From Rhodothermus marinus (lineage in GTDB: Bacteria > Bacteroidota > Rhodothermia > Rhodothermales > Rhodothermaceae), in the NCBI RefSeq assembly GCF_009936275.1, contig NZ_AP019797.1, positions 425,501 through 489,500 of the forward strand: a stretch of 64,000 nucleotides of DNA, in the 5' to 3' direction. Shown piece after piece: positions 1 through 8,261 of the stretch (position 1 is its first letter; each line of letters begins with the position of its first letter). The position numbers and the translations under genes were made by a program. The notes below the pieces were generated by a model. That model saw only the letters and a program-made list of their open reading frames with translations. It was not told the DNA's origin and did not search any database.

Positions 1-1
1 C

Positions 2-280
2 CGGGTGGGTGAGCGGCTGCATGACCTGGCCAGCTACCATCAGATCATTGCCATCACGCACCTGCCCCAGATTGCCGCCTTCGGCGACGTGCACTTTCTG
101 GTCGAAAAAGTGGTCGAAGACGGCCGCGCCAAGACGCGCATCCGGCGGCTTTCGGACGAAGAGCGGGCGCGTCAGGTGGCCGCGCTCATGAGCGGCGCCG
201 AGGTGACCGAAGCTGCCCTGGAAAGCGCCCGCGAGCTGATCCGCCAGGTGGCCGCCCGCGAAAAAACGCCCGAAGCCTGA
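2..280 (+). CDS. recN: DNA repair protein RecN, C-terminal part
   Basis: This is the last 92 or so residues of RecN, the SMC-like ATPase that holds double-strand breaks during recombinational repair; the gene enters from the left edge. The ITHLPQIAAFGD segment after the Walker B region, followed by the FLVEK strand and a basic tail, is the typical RecN C-terminal ATPase lobe. The stop at 278-280 is followed 43 bases later by the next gene on the same strand. The start and Walker A lie outside the window. Confidence 0.9.
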   Translation, partial: RVGERLHDLASYHQIIAITHLPQIAAFGDVHFLVEKVVEDGRAKTRIRRLSDEERARQVAALMSGAEVTEAALESARELIRQVAAREKTPEA

Positions 281-323
281 AGTGGCTTCTACAAGTTCTG
301 AAATTCAGAGCAACCAGGAATCG

Positions 324-857
324 ATGATGGCCGAAACCACGACGTTACTGACGCTGCTTCCGGTTACGGCGGGTGCCGAGGAGCGCGCCCGGCACTACGA
401 GGCCGTACGCCGGCATATCGACGCATTGCTCGAAGGCGAAACGGACTGGATCGCCGCCATGGCGACCGTGGCCTGCGAGCTGCACCACGCTTTCGACTAC
501 TACCACTGGACCGGCTTCTACCGGGCCGTTTCGGACGATCTGCTCATCGTGGGGCCCTACCAGGGCACGCACGGATGCCTGCGCATTCCGTTCAGCCGGG
601 GTGTGTGTGGCGCCGCCGCCCGTATGCGACAGACGCAGCTCGTGCCCGACGTGCATCAGTTTCCCGATCACATTGCCTGCTCTGCCACCACGCAGTCGGA
701 GATCGTGGTACCGGTGCTGACGCCGGAAGGTCGCCTGCTGGCCGTGCTGGACATCGATTCGGACATACCGGCCGCCTTCACCGAAGTGGATCAGCGCTAC
801 CTGGAACAACTCTGCGCCGAGCTGGGGCGCCGTTTTGCCGATACGCCGCAGCGGTGA
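324..857 (+). CDS. msrC: Free methionine-(R)-sulfoxide reductase (GAF domain)
   Basis: A 177-residue single GAF-domain protein, expected in the cytoplasm, that should reduce free methionine-R-sulfoxide with thioredoxin. The family's three cysteines are all present: one in GCLRIP, one in GVCG and one in DHIACSA, followed by the SEIVVPV strand. These match the pattern of E. coli MsrC (fRMsr). An upstream GTG at 282 is in frame, but ATG 324 has AGGA four bases before it and fits family length. It follows recN closely and may be co-transcribed. A strong hairpin terminator comes directly after the stop. Confidence 0.88.
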   Translation: MMAETTTLLTLLPVTAGAEERARHYEAVRRHIDALLEGETDWIAAMATVACELHHAFDYYHWTGFYRAVSDDLLIVGPYQGTHGCLRIPFSRGVCGAAARMRQTQLVPDVHQFPDHIACSATTQSEIVVPVLTPEGRLLAVLDIDSDIPAAFTEVDQRYLEQLCAELGRRFADTPQR

Positions 858-862
858 AACGC

Positions 863-898
863 AAAACGCCGGGCCCGAAGGACCCGGCGTTGTCGTTT
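863..898. terminator. Bidirectional intrinsic terminator
   Basis: A 9-bp perfect stem (865-873 with 883-891, AACGCCGGG/CCCGGCGTT) has a 9-base loop and a T-rich flank on the plus strand and A-rich flank on the other side. It lies between the convergent msrC and phosphohexomutase genes and can serve both. Confidence 0.75.
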
Positions 899-915
899 TG
901 CAACTGGCGGCTGCC

Positions 916-2340
916 TCAGTGAGCGGGCACCTCTGCAAAGCCGAGCTGCTCGATCGCGTTGTGCACGTAGGCTTCGGCCAGTTCGGGCGTGGGCGCTTCG
1001 GCATAGACGCGCAACAGCGGCTCGGTGCCCGAAGGCCGGATCAGCACCCAGCCGCGGTCCGTGATATGCTTGAAGCCGTCAAGCGTCTGCACCTCGCGCA
1101 CGGCATCGCCCGCCACTTCCTTCAGGCCACCCGTCTGGCGCAGATGATCCAGCGCCGCCTGCTTTTTCTCCTCGGTCGTGTGCAGGTCGATCCGGTAGAA
1201 GTGGTGCGGCCCGAATTCATCGAACAATTCCTGCACCAGCTCCGAGAGCTTCTTGCCCCGGCGCACCAGCAGCTCGGCCACCAGCAGCCCGATGTAGATC
1301 CCGTCGCGTTCGGGGATGTGGCCCTTGACGGCGATGCCGCCCGATTCTTCACCGCCTACGAGCACGTCGCGCTCGACCATCTGCTTGGCAATGTGCTTGA
1401 AGCCGATGGGCGTCGTCTCGACGCGCAGCCCGTAGGCCTGTCCCATCTTGTCGAGCAGGTGCGTGGTCGAGAACGTTTTGATGATGTCGCCCTTTAAGCC
1501 CTGCTCCTTGTGCAGGTACTTGACCAGCAGGGCCAGAATCTCGTGCGAGGTCACGAAGCGGCCGTTTTCGTCGAACAGGCCGATGCGGTCGGCGTCGCCG
1601 TCGTTGGCCATGCCCAGATCGCATTTTTCGCGGACGACCACTTCGGCCAGCTCCTTCAGGTTGCGCTCGATGGGTTCCGGCGGCTGGCCGTGGAAGCCCG
1701 GGTTCCAGTCGCAATGCAGCTCGACCACGCGGTCGGCGCCCAGCAGGCGGCTGACCAGTCCCTGTGCGGCACCGAACATCGCGTCGTGCGCGACCTTCAG
1801 GTTGCGGGCGATGCCGTCGATGTCCAGCTTCTCCCGGAGCAGGTTCAGGTAGGCCGTGTTCAGGTCGAACAGTTCGATACGGCCGTCACTGACCAGATCG
1901 TCGAAAGCGGGGAGCTCGGCCGGTGGCTCGGCGTCCGGCAGTTCTCGCTCGACTTCGGCGATCATCTCCGGCGAGGCCGGCCCACCGAAGTCCGCCTTGA
2001 TCTTGAAGCCGTTGTATTGGGGCGGGTTGTGGCTGGCCGTGATGACAATGCCCGCGTTGCAACCGAAGTGCTTGGTGGCCCAGCTCACGGCCGGGGTGGT
2101 GGTGAAGGTGTCGGCCATGCGGACCGAAATGCCCTGTGCGGCAAAAATGCGGGCCACATGCTCGGCGAACTCGCGCCCCAGAAAGCGCGTGTCGTGGCCG
2201 ATGACGACTTTCGGGTGGTCGCCGTAGCGCTTCTTAAGCCAGCGGACCGTCGCCTGGGCGACGCGGCCCAGGTTCGCAAACGTGAAATCATCTGCAATGA
2301 CGGCCCGCCAGCCGTCCGTGCCAAACTTGATCTGTGCCAT
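916..2340 (-). CDS. Phosphoglucomutase/phosphomannomutase family protein
   Basis: A cytoplasmic alpha-D-phosphohexomutase of 474 residues that interconverts hexose 1- and 6-phosphates. Landmarks in order: KFGTDGWR at the N-terminus, TASHNP with the phosphoserine, the DGDADR metal loop, the GGEESGG sugar-binding loop and RPSGTEP, which binds phosphate. The start at 2340 gives the family-typical MAQIKFGTDGW; an in-frame ATG at 2349 would add three residues. Substrate (glucose, mannose or glucosamine phosphate) cannot be decided from sequence. It is transcribed toward a shared terminator at 863-898. Confidence 0.9.
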   Translation of the reverse strand: MAQIKFGTDGWRAVIADDFTFANLGRVAQATVRWLKKRYGDHPKVVIGHDTRFLGREFAEHVARIFAAQGISVRMADTFTTTPAVSWATKHFGCNAGIVITASHNPPQYNGFKIKADFGGPASPEMIAEVERELPDAEPPAELPAFDDLVSDGRIELFDLNTAYLNLLREKLDIDGIARNLKVAHDAMFGAAQGLVSRLLGADRVVELHCDWNPGFHGQPPEPIERNLKELAEVVVREKCDLGMANDGDADRIGLFDENGRFVTSHEILALLVKYLHKEQGLKGDIIKTFSTTHLLDKMGQAYGLRVETTPIGFKHIAKQMVERDVLVGGEESGGIAVKGHIPERDGIYIGLLVAELLVRRGKKLSELVQELFDEFGPHHFYRIDLHTTEEKKQAALDHLRQTGGLKEVAGDAVREVQTLDGFKHITDRGWVLIRPSGTEPLLRVYAEAPTPELAEAYVHNAIEQLGFAEVPAH

Positions 2341-2459
2341 CGGTTGCATTCGGGTTTGGTTTCAGGGAAAGCGTCAGGAGAGGTAGGAAAAATAGGACAT
2401 CCCCGCCGGAAATCGTTCCCGATACCGGCCGGAATTTACGCCGTGGTTAAAACTTCGGC

Positions 2460-3023
2460 TTATTCCGAGGCGGCAGCCACCGGAATGCGCACTTCGGTAC
2501 GATCCCAGCGCAGATACAGGTAGGTCTGGCCGTCCTCTTCCTCGAAGGTGATCGTGAAGCCCTCGTAGAGTTTATCCGTCCGGCGCACGGGCACGTCAAA
2601 GCGGAAGAGGTCCAGTTCCGGGTTGTAGTTGAAGGCGCCCCACTGGCCCAGCGCCCGGTTGACGATGATCGTCCAGCGATCCGGATAGGGAATGGTGTAG
2701 AGGCTGTAGGTACCGGCCGGAAGGCGATGGCCGCCGAAGATCAGATCGCCCGTCGTGGTGATTTCGGTGGCCTCGTTGGCCCCGGTACGCCAGACTTCCC
2801 CGTAAGGGACCAGCGCACCGAAAATTTCGCGGCCGCGCTTGCGCGGTGAGCCATAGACGATCTTCACGTAGGTGCTGTCGATCCATGTGGCAGCCAGTGC
2901 CAGCGGACTACGCTCCAGGCTTCCCGAGCGCGGCGGGGGCACGACTTCTACCGAGTCCTGGGCGCGGGCCAGCGCCGGACCCATCAGATAGACGAGCAGG
3001 GCGAGCAGGCAAAAGCGACGCAT
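2460..3023 (-). CDS. Exported DUF2911 family protein
   Basis: A 187-residue protein with an N-terminal signal peptide (MRRFCLLALLVYLMGPALARAQ, cleavage after about residue 21), so periplasmic or surface exposed. The body matches the DUF2911 family of Bacteroidota: the VKIVYGSPRKRGREIFG motif, VWRTGANEATEI, and PAGTYSLYTIP. The function of the family is unknown. It lies 17 bases downstream of a small hypothetical gene on the same strand and may share its transcript. Confidence 0.8.
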   Translation of the reverse strand: MRRFCLLALLVYLMGPALARAQDSVEVVPPPRSGSLERSPLALAATWIDSTYVKIVYGSPRKRGREIFGALVPYGEVWRTGANEATEITTTGDLIFGGHRLPAGTYSLYTIPYPDRWTIIVNRALGQWGAFNYNPELDLFRFDVPVRRTDKLYEGFTITFEEEDGQTYLYLRWDRTEVRIPVAAASE

Positions 3024-3040
3024 GGCGGAGGCCGGTCAGG

Positions 3041-3352
3041 TTATCGGGGAAGGACTTCCAGCGAAATGCTGGTGCGCGAGCGCTTGTGGAGCTTCAGCAC
3101 CGGCTCGAGCGCCTGGTTCACGCAGGCCGCGATGGTGCGCTCGTACTGTTCTTTGGGGGTGCGCCAGGCTTCCGTCACCACCTTGGTAACGAACGCTTCC
3201 GCGTCGCGCAGCGTGGCCGACGTCCAGCCCATCTGATGAAACCGGCGCAGGAGCGCCGATGCGACCTGTCTGGCCAGGTCCTGGCAGAGCTGTTCCAGCG
3301 TAATGGTCATGGCCGGAGCCTGTTGTTCCTGTGTCGTCATGGCGTGTGGCAT
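3041..3352 (-). CDS. Hypothetical protein
   Basis: Up to 103 residues, mostly helical and charged, with no signal peptide or membrane segment and no domain I recognise. Three in-frame ATGs (3352, 3340 and 3310) are possible; 3310 (MTITLEQLCQ) starts at the first clear helix. It is divergent from the arsenate reductase gene and runs into the DUF2911 gene after a 17-base gap, so the two probably form a transcription unit. GC-rich codon use agrees with its neighbours, which favours a real gene. Confidence 0.55.
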   Translation of the reverse strand: MPHAMTTQEQQAPAMTITLEQLCQDLARQVASALLRRFHQMGWTSATLRDAEAFVTKVVTEAWRTPKEQYERTIAACVNQALEPVLKLHKRSRTSISLEVLPR

Positions 3353-3470
3353 GAAGGTGAACGGTGCAAGGAAAATACGATGAAGGGACCTTTGTTTCGT
3401 GCACAGGTTAAAAAAACGTTACAAGCGGAACGTCCGAGCCCGCCAGGACAACAACACTGGAAAAAAGCTC

Positions 3471-3896
3471 ATGGAAAAACTGCGCGTTCTGTTTGTCTGC
3501 ACGCACAATTCAGCCCGCTCGCAGATGGCCGAAGGGCTGTTGCGGGCCATGGCGGGCGATCGGTACGAAGTTTACAGTGCCGGGACCGAGCCGCGCGGCG
3601 TGCATCCGCTGGCCGTGCGCGTCATGCAGGAGATCGGCATCGACCTGAGCGGCCACCACTCGAAGCACGTCGATACCTACCGCGACGTGTCCATGGACTA
3701 CGTGGTGACCGTGTGCGATTCGGCCCGGGAGCATTGCCCCTACGTACCGGCGCGGCGACGCAACCTGCATCAGAGCTTTCCCGATCCCTCGGCCGTCGAA
3801 GGGGACGAACCCACCCGTCTGGAAGCCTTCCGCCGCGTCCGCGATCAGATCCGCGCCTGGCTCGAGGAAACGTTCGTGCGCCAGGTGCCCTCATAG
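3471..3896 (+). CDS. arsC: Arsenate reductase, low-molecular-weight phosphatase type
   Basis: A 141-residue cytoplasmic enzyme of the LMW tyrosine phosphatase fold. The P-loop CTHNSARS (C-X5-R-S) sits at residues 8-15. The pair of cysteines in VTVCDSAREHCPYVP corresponds to Cys82/Cys89 of the thioredoxin-coupled S. aureus pI258 ArsC, so arsenate reduction is more likely than protein dephosphorylation. ATG 3471 is chosen because the P-loop strand starts immediately after it; an upstream in-frame ATG at 3399 adds only low-complexity basic sequence. No other ars gene is adjacent. Confidence 0.85.
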   Translation: MEKLRVLFVCTHNSARSQMAEGLLRAMAGDRYEVYSAGTEPRGVHPLAVRVMQEIGIDLSGHHSKHVDTYRDVSMDYVVTVCDSAREHCPYVPARRRNLHQSFPDPSAVEGDEPTRLEAFRRVRDQIRAWLEETFVRQVPS

Positions 3897-3929
3897 TACG
3901 AACAAGGCAGCCAGACACCTCGATGAATC

Positions 3930-4376
3930 ATGACATGGTATTTTGCTTATGGCTCGAATATGGATTCAGATCGACTGAAAAAGCGCATAAGTAGGAATCA
4001 GGTAGAGGCGAGAAGAGGATGGCTCGAAGGATATACCCTGACATTTGACAAGCTTGCCAATGATGGCAGTGGTTATGCAAACATTCGACCTGCCGAGTCA
4101 GAAACCGTCTACGGAGTCCTCTACAAACTGACCGAAGAAGAATTGCGGAAACTGGACAGATGTGAGGGGGTGCCCGATCACTACGTACGCCGGTCTATCA
4201 GGGTTGAAACCGAACAAGGCAGCGTACAGGCCGAGTGCTATGTGGCCTCGGAGAAAAAAATCCGAAAAGGGCTCAGGCCGAGACGCGATTACCTCGATCA
4301 CCTGATCAGAGGAGCGCAAGAACACAGTCTGCCACCTGAGTATATCGCAAAACTTCGATCAGTTGAACCTCTGTGA
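3930..4376 (+). CDS. Gamma-glutamylcyclotransferase family protein
   Basis: A 148-residue cytosolic protein with the gamma-glutamylcyclotransferase (AIG2-like) fold: WYFAYGSNMD at the N-terminus forms the glycine-rich substrate loop, and the VYGVLYKLTEEEL / LDRCEGVPDHY segment carries the expected catalytic glutamate. It should release 5-oxoproline from gamma-glutamyl amines or peptides. The gene is clearly poorer in GC and uses more A/T-ending codons than all its neighbours, suggesting recent acquisition. It stands alone between arsC and a GNAT gene. Confidence 0.85.
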   Translation: MTWYFAYGSNMDSDRLKKRISRNQVEARRGWLEGYTLTFDKLANDGSGYANIRPAESETVYGVLYKLTEEELRKLDRCEGVPDHYVRRSIRVETEQGSVQAECYVASEKKIRKGLRPRRDYLDHLIRGAQEHSLPPEYIAKLRSVEPL

Positions 4377-4380
4377 TTCC

Positions 4381-4399
4381 GATGCCTGTCGACAGCATC
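4381..4399. repeat. Short palindrome after the gamma-glutamylcyclotransferase gene
   Basis: The sequence GATGCCTGTCGACAGCATC is palindromic except for one extra C. It follows the stop codon of the preceding gene by five bases. There is no T-run, so it is a weak terminator or RNA-stabilising hairpin at best. Confidence 0.35.
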
Positions 4400-4504
4400 G
4401 CATCCGTGCCCGCACGCAATAACAGGGAACATCGGAATGTTTAACGGGAGCTGTTTACATTCCGGTAAAACCATCCCGTCTTTTTGATACCACGGAACGC
4501 GTTT

Positions 4505-4978
4505 ATGCCCGCAGAGCATGAGGTTGTCCTCCGTCCTTTCCGGCCTGACGACCTTCCGGCGCTGGTGGATGTCTACATGGCTGCGTACCGGGATTTTCCC
4601 GAGTACGGTGAGCCTGACGAAGTGCATGCGCTGCGTTATCTGCAGTGGTTACAGCGTCATCACACGCTGTTTCTGGTGGCCGAAGTGGAAGGGCAACCGG
4701 TGGGCTTCATTGTGGTGGATGCCAACTGGCGGGACTGGAATGGTCGTCGGATCGGGGAAATTCACGAACTGGCGGTGCATCCGGAATACTGGGGCCGAAG
4801 CATTGCCCGTCGCTTGCTGGATGCTGCGATGAATCATATCCGCGCGGAGGGCCTGCAGCAGGCCGGGCTATGGGTGGGCGTGCGGAACGAGCGAGCTCAG
4901 AGTTTTTACCGGCGCATCGGATTCCGGCGTTCAGGAAAACCCTGGGGCGCGTGGATTAAAATGGTAAAAAGCCTGTAA
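4505..4978 (+). CDS. GNAT family N-acetyltransferase
   Basis: A 157-residue GNAT enzyme transferring acetyl from acetyl-CoA to an unknown amine. The ELAVHPEYWGRSIARRLLDAA segment is motif A with the pyrophosphate-binding turn (slightly degenerate R-S-I-A-R-R instead of Q/RxxGxG/A), and VRNERAQSFYRRIGFRRSG is motif B. ATG 4505 is preferred over TTG 4484. The last 73 bases overlap, tail to tail, with the M20 peptidase gene on the other strand, so both C-termini share DNA. Confidence 0.8.
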   Translation: MPAEHEVVLRPFRPDDLPALVDVYMAAYRDFPEYGEPDEVHALRYLQWLQRHHTLFLVAEVEGQPVGFIVVDANWRDWNGRRIGEIHELAVHPEYWGRSIARRLLDAAMNHIRAEGLQQAGLWVGVRNERAQSFYRRIGFRRSGKPWGAWIKMVKSL

Positions 4979-6015
4979 AGGACCCGAGCCGTAGACATCA
5001 GCTCTGTCACGGTGATGTGCTCATCCGGGCTGTGGGCGCGGGCCAGGTCGCCGAAGCCGAAAATCACACAGGAAGCGCCTGCTCTGGCAAAGTTGGCCGC
5101 GTCGGTCCAGGAGGGCATCGTGTCGTACTGAGGGCGGCGGTCCAGAGCTTCCACGTACGCTTCCTCCAGAAGCGTCACGCCCGCATGGTGCCCGAAGTCC
5201 AGGGGATTTTCGGCGTCCACGCGGCGGTATTCCACCTCGTCGCGGAACATGGTCCGGGCCAGTTGTTGCAGCACTTCTTCGGCGGGCTCCCATTGCTGAT
5301 CGGCCGGGATGATCACTTCCACCAGAGCCCGGGCCTCCGGAGGGGTGGCGTAATGATCCCAGCCGCCCTGAAACGAGAGCACGTTCAGCGGGCGTTGCAA
5401 TGCATTTTCGGCAGCCTGTAGATAGGCCATAAGGGTGCGAATGGGATGCGGGCCCCGGTGAAAGAGTGCCGCGTGGCGAGGGGTGCCATAGCTCCGCACC
5501 TCGAATTCCAGGGCACCGGCCTGGCGGGTGCAGATGTAGCCGTTGGTAGGCTCCAGTACCAGCACGTAGTGATCCGGTCCCAGCAGGCGGGCCAGCGCGG
5601 CCGAACCGGCCGCTGACGTGTTTTCTTCGTCCACCGTGAAGGCCACCGACACGGGAATCTGGTCGTAAGTCTGGTAGCAAGCTTCCAGCGCGATCGTCAG
5701 CGCTGCGATGAGACCTTTTGTGTCCACGGCCCCGCGGCCGTAGATCCGATCTTCCTCACGACGCGGACGAAAGGGATCTGCCATGCCCAGCGGAGGAACC
5801 GTGTCCACATGGGTGTTGACAATGAAGGGCTTGGCCGGATCGAGGTGAATCAGGTTGTACTGCGGTCGTCCGCCGACCTGCTTGCCTGCGTCCTGACGTT
5901 CCCAGCGAAGGAAATCGAGGCGCTTCTCCAGGTAGTGCAGAATGGGCGTGCAATCCTCATGGCTCGGGATGGCGATGAGCTGTTCCAGTTCCTGAATCAG
6001 GGTGCTCGGCTGCAT
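4906..6015 (-). CDS. M20 family metallopeptidase/deacylase
   Basis: A 369-residue cytoplasmic zinc hydrolase of the ArgE/DapE/carboxypeptidase G2 family, acting on an unknown N-acyl amino acid or small peptide. Visible metal and catalytic residues: VNTHVDTVPP (His, Asp), GRGAVDTKG (bridging Asp), FTVDEEN (catalytic and metal Glu), LEPTN, and near the end ARAHSPDEH (His). The dimerisation domain lies between about residues 175 and 285. The terminal ~25 residues after the last conserved His run into the convergent GNAT gene and are probably unstructured. Confidence 0.85.
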   Translation of the reverse strand: MQPSTLIQELEQLIAIPSHEDCTPILHYLEKRLDFLRWERQDAGKQVGGRPQYNLIHLDPAKPFIVNTHVDTVPPLGMADPFRPRREEDRIYGRGAVDTKGLIAALTIALEACYQTYDQIPVSVAFTVDEENTSAAGSAALARLLGPDHYVLVLEPTNGYICTRQAGALEFEVRSYGTPRHAALFHRGPHPIRTLMAYLQAAENALQRPLNVLSFQGGWDHYATPPEARALVEVIIPADQQWEPAEEVLQQLARTMFRDEVEYRRVDAENPLDFGHHAGVTLLEEAYVEALDRRPQYDTMPSWTDAANFARAGASCVIFGFGDLARAHSPDEHITVTELMSTARVLYRLFTILIHAPQGFPERRNPMRR

Positions 6016-6094
6016 GGGCTGTTGTTCAATAGGTGGGGTGTCAGGGTATGCCGGAAAGCGCCTGTGGAAACTCGCCAGGAGAACCGCACGGCAT

Positions 6095-6125
6095 AAAAAA
6101 ATCCCGCCTACTGGCGGGATTTTTG
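6095..6125 (-). terminator. Intrinsic terminator of the tmRNA gene
   Basis: A perfect stem (6097-6108 with 6113-6124, core ATCCCGCC/GGCGGGAT) and 4-base loop. It ends in a T-run when read on the minus strand and sits about 60 bases beyond the tmRNA 3' end. Confidence 0.8.
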
Positions 6126-6185
6126 AGCGCCCACAAAAATTCTGGTTGTAAATCGATTAAAAATAAAAAACTTACAAGGGCTATC

Positions 6186-6555
6186 TGGTGGAGATGGCGG
6201 GAATCGAACCCGCGTCCGGATGGCCGCCCAGTCAGGCGTCTACGTGCGTAGCCGGCCTATTCGTTGTCGTCCATGCCGTATGCCGGCCGGCGAGGCCAGG
6301 CATGGACCCAGGCTGATTGGAATCTCGCTGCGCCGGTTCAGCCGGCACCGGCTACAGCCAGTCCGCCTCCGACGATGCCTCGCCGCGCGCGGGCGGACGC
6401 GCTGCGCGGGAGACAGATGGCGGGCTTAATTAGGCCGCCATCGCGTACGAGTAGTCGTTCGCACTTATTTTTCCTGGCGAGATTAACGAGCATGCCAGGC
6501 AGCTCGGCACGCAGCCTGCCGTGCGTCTACCACCCGTCGAATCCAGTTCATCCCC
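6186..6555 (-). ncRNA. ssrA: Transfer-messenger RNA (tmRNA)
   Basis: A one-piece tmRNA of about 370 nt that rescues stalled ribosomes. The 5' end GGGGAUG (from 6555 down) pairs as a 7-bp acceptor stem with CAUCUCC before the discriminator A and an encoded CCA at 6188-6186. The T-arm contains GGGUUCGAUUCCC, and GGAUUCGACGGG is present just inside the 5' end. The tag reading frame at 6462-6430 (minus strand) encodes ANDYSYAMAA followed by UAA. The tag ends in MAA rather than the commoner LAA. A terminator follows at 6095-6125. Confidence 0.95.
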
Positions 6556-6600
6556 ATCAAAGAACGCATGCCTTGATACGATCAAACTGCAAAAAGTTCC

Positions 6601-7053
6601 CTACCAGCGCGGCCGCACGTGGTCCCGCTGAAAGGCCGTGCCGGCCGGTTCCAGTCCTTCGGCCTTCAGCGCCGCGTGCAACCGGGGCAATAGCGTGGCC
6701 CGCAGCCCGGCCGGCAGGTAAGGAATCTTGCTGCGGCGGCCCGTGATGTAGTGACGATAGGGGTGGATGAACACGCGCACAAAGCGCCCGTCCACCGGTA
6801 CGGCCTCCAGACGCACCACCACCCGATACAGCCCCCAGTGCTGCAGCGAACGCGGTGCGGTCTCCAGGTGCAAAGAGTCCGACTGCGACACCTCCCAGCC
6901 TTCCGAGGCCAGCGCCCGCGCTACCGGCTGCAGCGAGGGGCCGGTTGTGTCGGGCAGGCAGTAGTCGTAGTAGAGCGGTACCAGGCGCGGACTGCAACCC
7001 GTCCCCGCAAGGCCCAGGAGCAACACCGGGAGGAAGAAAAGAAACCCGCGCAT
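6601..7053 (-). CDS. Hypothetical lipoprotein
   Basis: A 150-residue protein with a lipoprotein signal peptide: MRGFLFFLPVLLLGLAGTGC, with the lipobox cysteine at residue 20, so probably anchored in the outer or inner membrane. The mature part begins SPRLVPLYYDYCLPD and is predicted alpha/beta; no known domain is recognised. ATG 7053 is chosen because it places a proper signal peptide first; an in-frame ATG at 7119 would bury the signal. It ends just before the tmRNA gene on the same strand. Confidence 0.65.
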   Translation of the reverse strand: MRGFLFFLPVLLLGLAGTGCSPRLVPLYYDYCLPDTTGPSLQPVARALASEGWEVSQSDSLHLETAPRSLQHWGLYRVVVRLEAVPVDGRFVRVFIHPYRHYITGRRSKIPYLPAGLRATLLPRLHAALKAEGLEPAGTAFQRDHVRPRW

Positions 7054-7114
7054 CGCGATCGGTCGGCTGCACCAGCAGCCATACCGAAAACGCGCGCAAG
7101 AAGATCCGCATAAA

Positions 7115-7155
7115 AGCATCGGGCAGGTACGCTCACCCTTCGTACCTGCCCGATC
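7115..7155 (-). terminator. Intrinsic terminator of the alpha/beta hydrolase gene
   Basis: A 13-bp perfect inverted repeat (7119-7131 with 7141-7153, TCGGGCAGGTACG and its complement) with a 9-base loop. On the minus strand it is followed by GCTTTTATG, giving a short T-run. It separates the alpha/beta hydrolase gene from the downstream lipoprotein gene. Confidence 0.65.
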
Positions 7156-7250
7156 GGCGGAGGCTCACCGCAATGTGGCATGCAACACCCAGGAGGCAGA
7201 GCGCGCAGCCACATTTGATTCTGTGCAAGCAACATGCCAGACGCTCAGCT

Positions 7251-8120
7251 TCACGAATCTGGGGTAGGAGCAGAAGGAGCTGGCGCCGAGGTGTCCGCTT
7301 TCGCAGACCGGGGGCGTCCGTTCGAAACAACAGTCGGACAGTGTTGCTGCAGAAATGCCAGTAGCAGCGCGTTGAACTGCTCCGGCCGCTCTATCATAGG
7401 CGCATGGCCGCACCGGTCGATGAAGTGCAGCGTGGCGGCCGGCAAATGTTTTCGGAAGGTTTCAGCTACCTCCGGCGGAGTGATCCGGTCGTTGCGTCCC
7501 CAGATGAGGAGCACGGGCATGGTGAGCTCGCAGAGACGATCGGTGACGGTTTCCCGCTGGGCCGAACGGGCCATGCGGATCAGCCGGATCGCCTTCTGGC
7601 GGTCGTGAATCGTGGCCTGCACGCGATCGACCAGCTCGTCGGTGGCGTGCCGGGGGTCGTAAAACGTCAGGGCTGCCCGTTCCCGGATGTACGCGCGGTC
7701 GTAGCGACGCAACGTGGACGTGCCCAGCTCGACTTCGTAAATGCCGGAGGCGCCCGTCAGCACCAGCGCCGCCACGCGCTCCGGATGGCGCAGGGCATAA
7801 AGCAGTGCCAGATGGCCGCCCAGCGAGTTGCCCGCCAGCACAACGCGCTCACATCGCATTGCATCCAGAAACTGCTCCAGAAAGGCGACCAGGCCCTGCA
7901 GGTTGCTTTCACGAACGGGTAGCTCGTAGATCGGAAGCAGGGGAATCCACACGCGGTAGCCGTTTGCGGCCAGCGCTTCGGCCGTGGCCTCCCAGTTAGA
8001 CGGCTCGCCCAGCATCCCGTAGAGCAGGACCACCGGCGGCGAAGCCGACGCCGGGCCGGCCTCCAGATACGCATACGGCTCGGTATGGGAGCGAAACGGT
8101 GCGGGCATACAATTCTGCAC
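7251..8120 (-). CDS. Alpha/beta hydrolase
   Basis: A 289-residue alpha/beta-fold hydrolase, probably an esterase or similar; substrate unknown. The oxyanion region is VVLLYGMLGEPSNW, the nucleophile elbow is AGNSLGGH (Ser), the acid is in LLIWGRNDRITP (Asp) and the histidine is in DRCGHAPMIERPEQF. No signal peptide is present. The start could also be the ATG four codons in (8108). The last 25 residues are proline/alanine-rich and unlikely to be structured. A strong hairpin terminator lies about 100 bases downstream. Confidence 0.85.
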   Translation of the reverse strand: MQNCMPAPFRSHTEPYAYLEAGPASASPPVVLLYGMLGEPSNWEATAEALAANGYRVWIPLLPIYELPVRESNLQGLVAFLEQFLDAMRCERVVLAGNSLGGHLALLYALRHPERVAALVLTGASGIYEVELGTSTLRRYDRAYIRERAALTFYDPRHATDELVDRVQATIHDRQKAIRLIRMARSAQRETVTDRLCELTMPVLLIWGRNDRITPPEVAETFRKHLPAATLHFIDRCGHAPMIERPEQFNALLLAFLQQHCPTVVSNGRPRSAKADTSAPAPSAPTPDS

Positions 8121-8261
8121 AGGCTACTACGGCAGGCGATCCCAAAATACGGCTGCTTTTTCACAGACGCCAGTCAACTGCAGGAGAAACCGGTTCATCA
8201 GCCTCAGCGTTTACCCTGCTCAGCATAGCATTTTCACCACCAGCCCTGAACGTAGTGACCT

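Noticed and set aside
6558-6586. A Bacteroidota-type promoter for the tmRNA gene
   Set aside because: TTTG and GTTCTTTG are present upstream, but the spacer is 17 bases and the TA of the -7 box is absent, so I did not list it as a feature.
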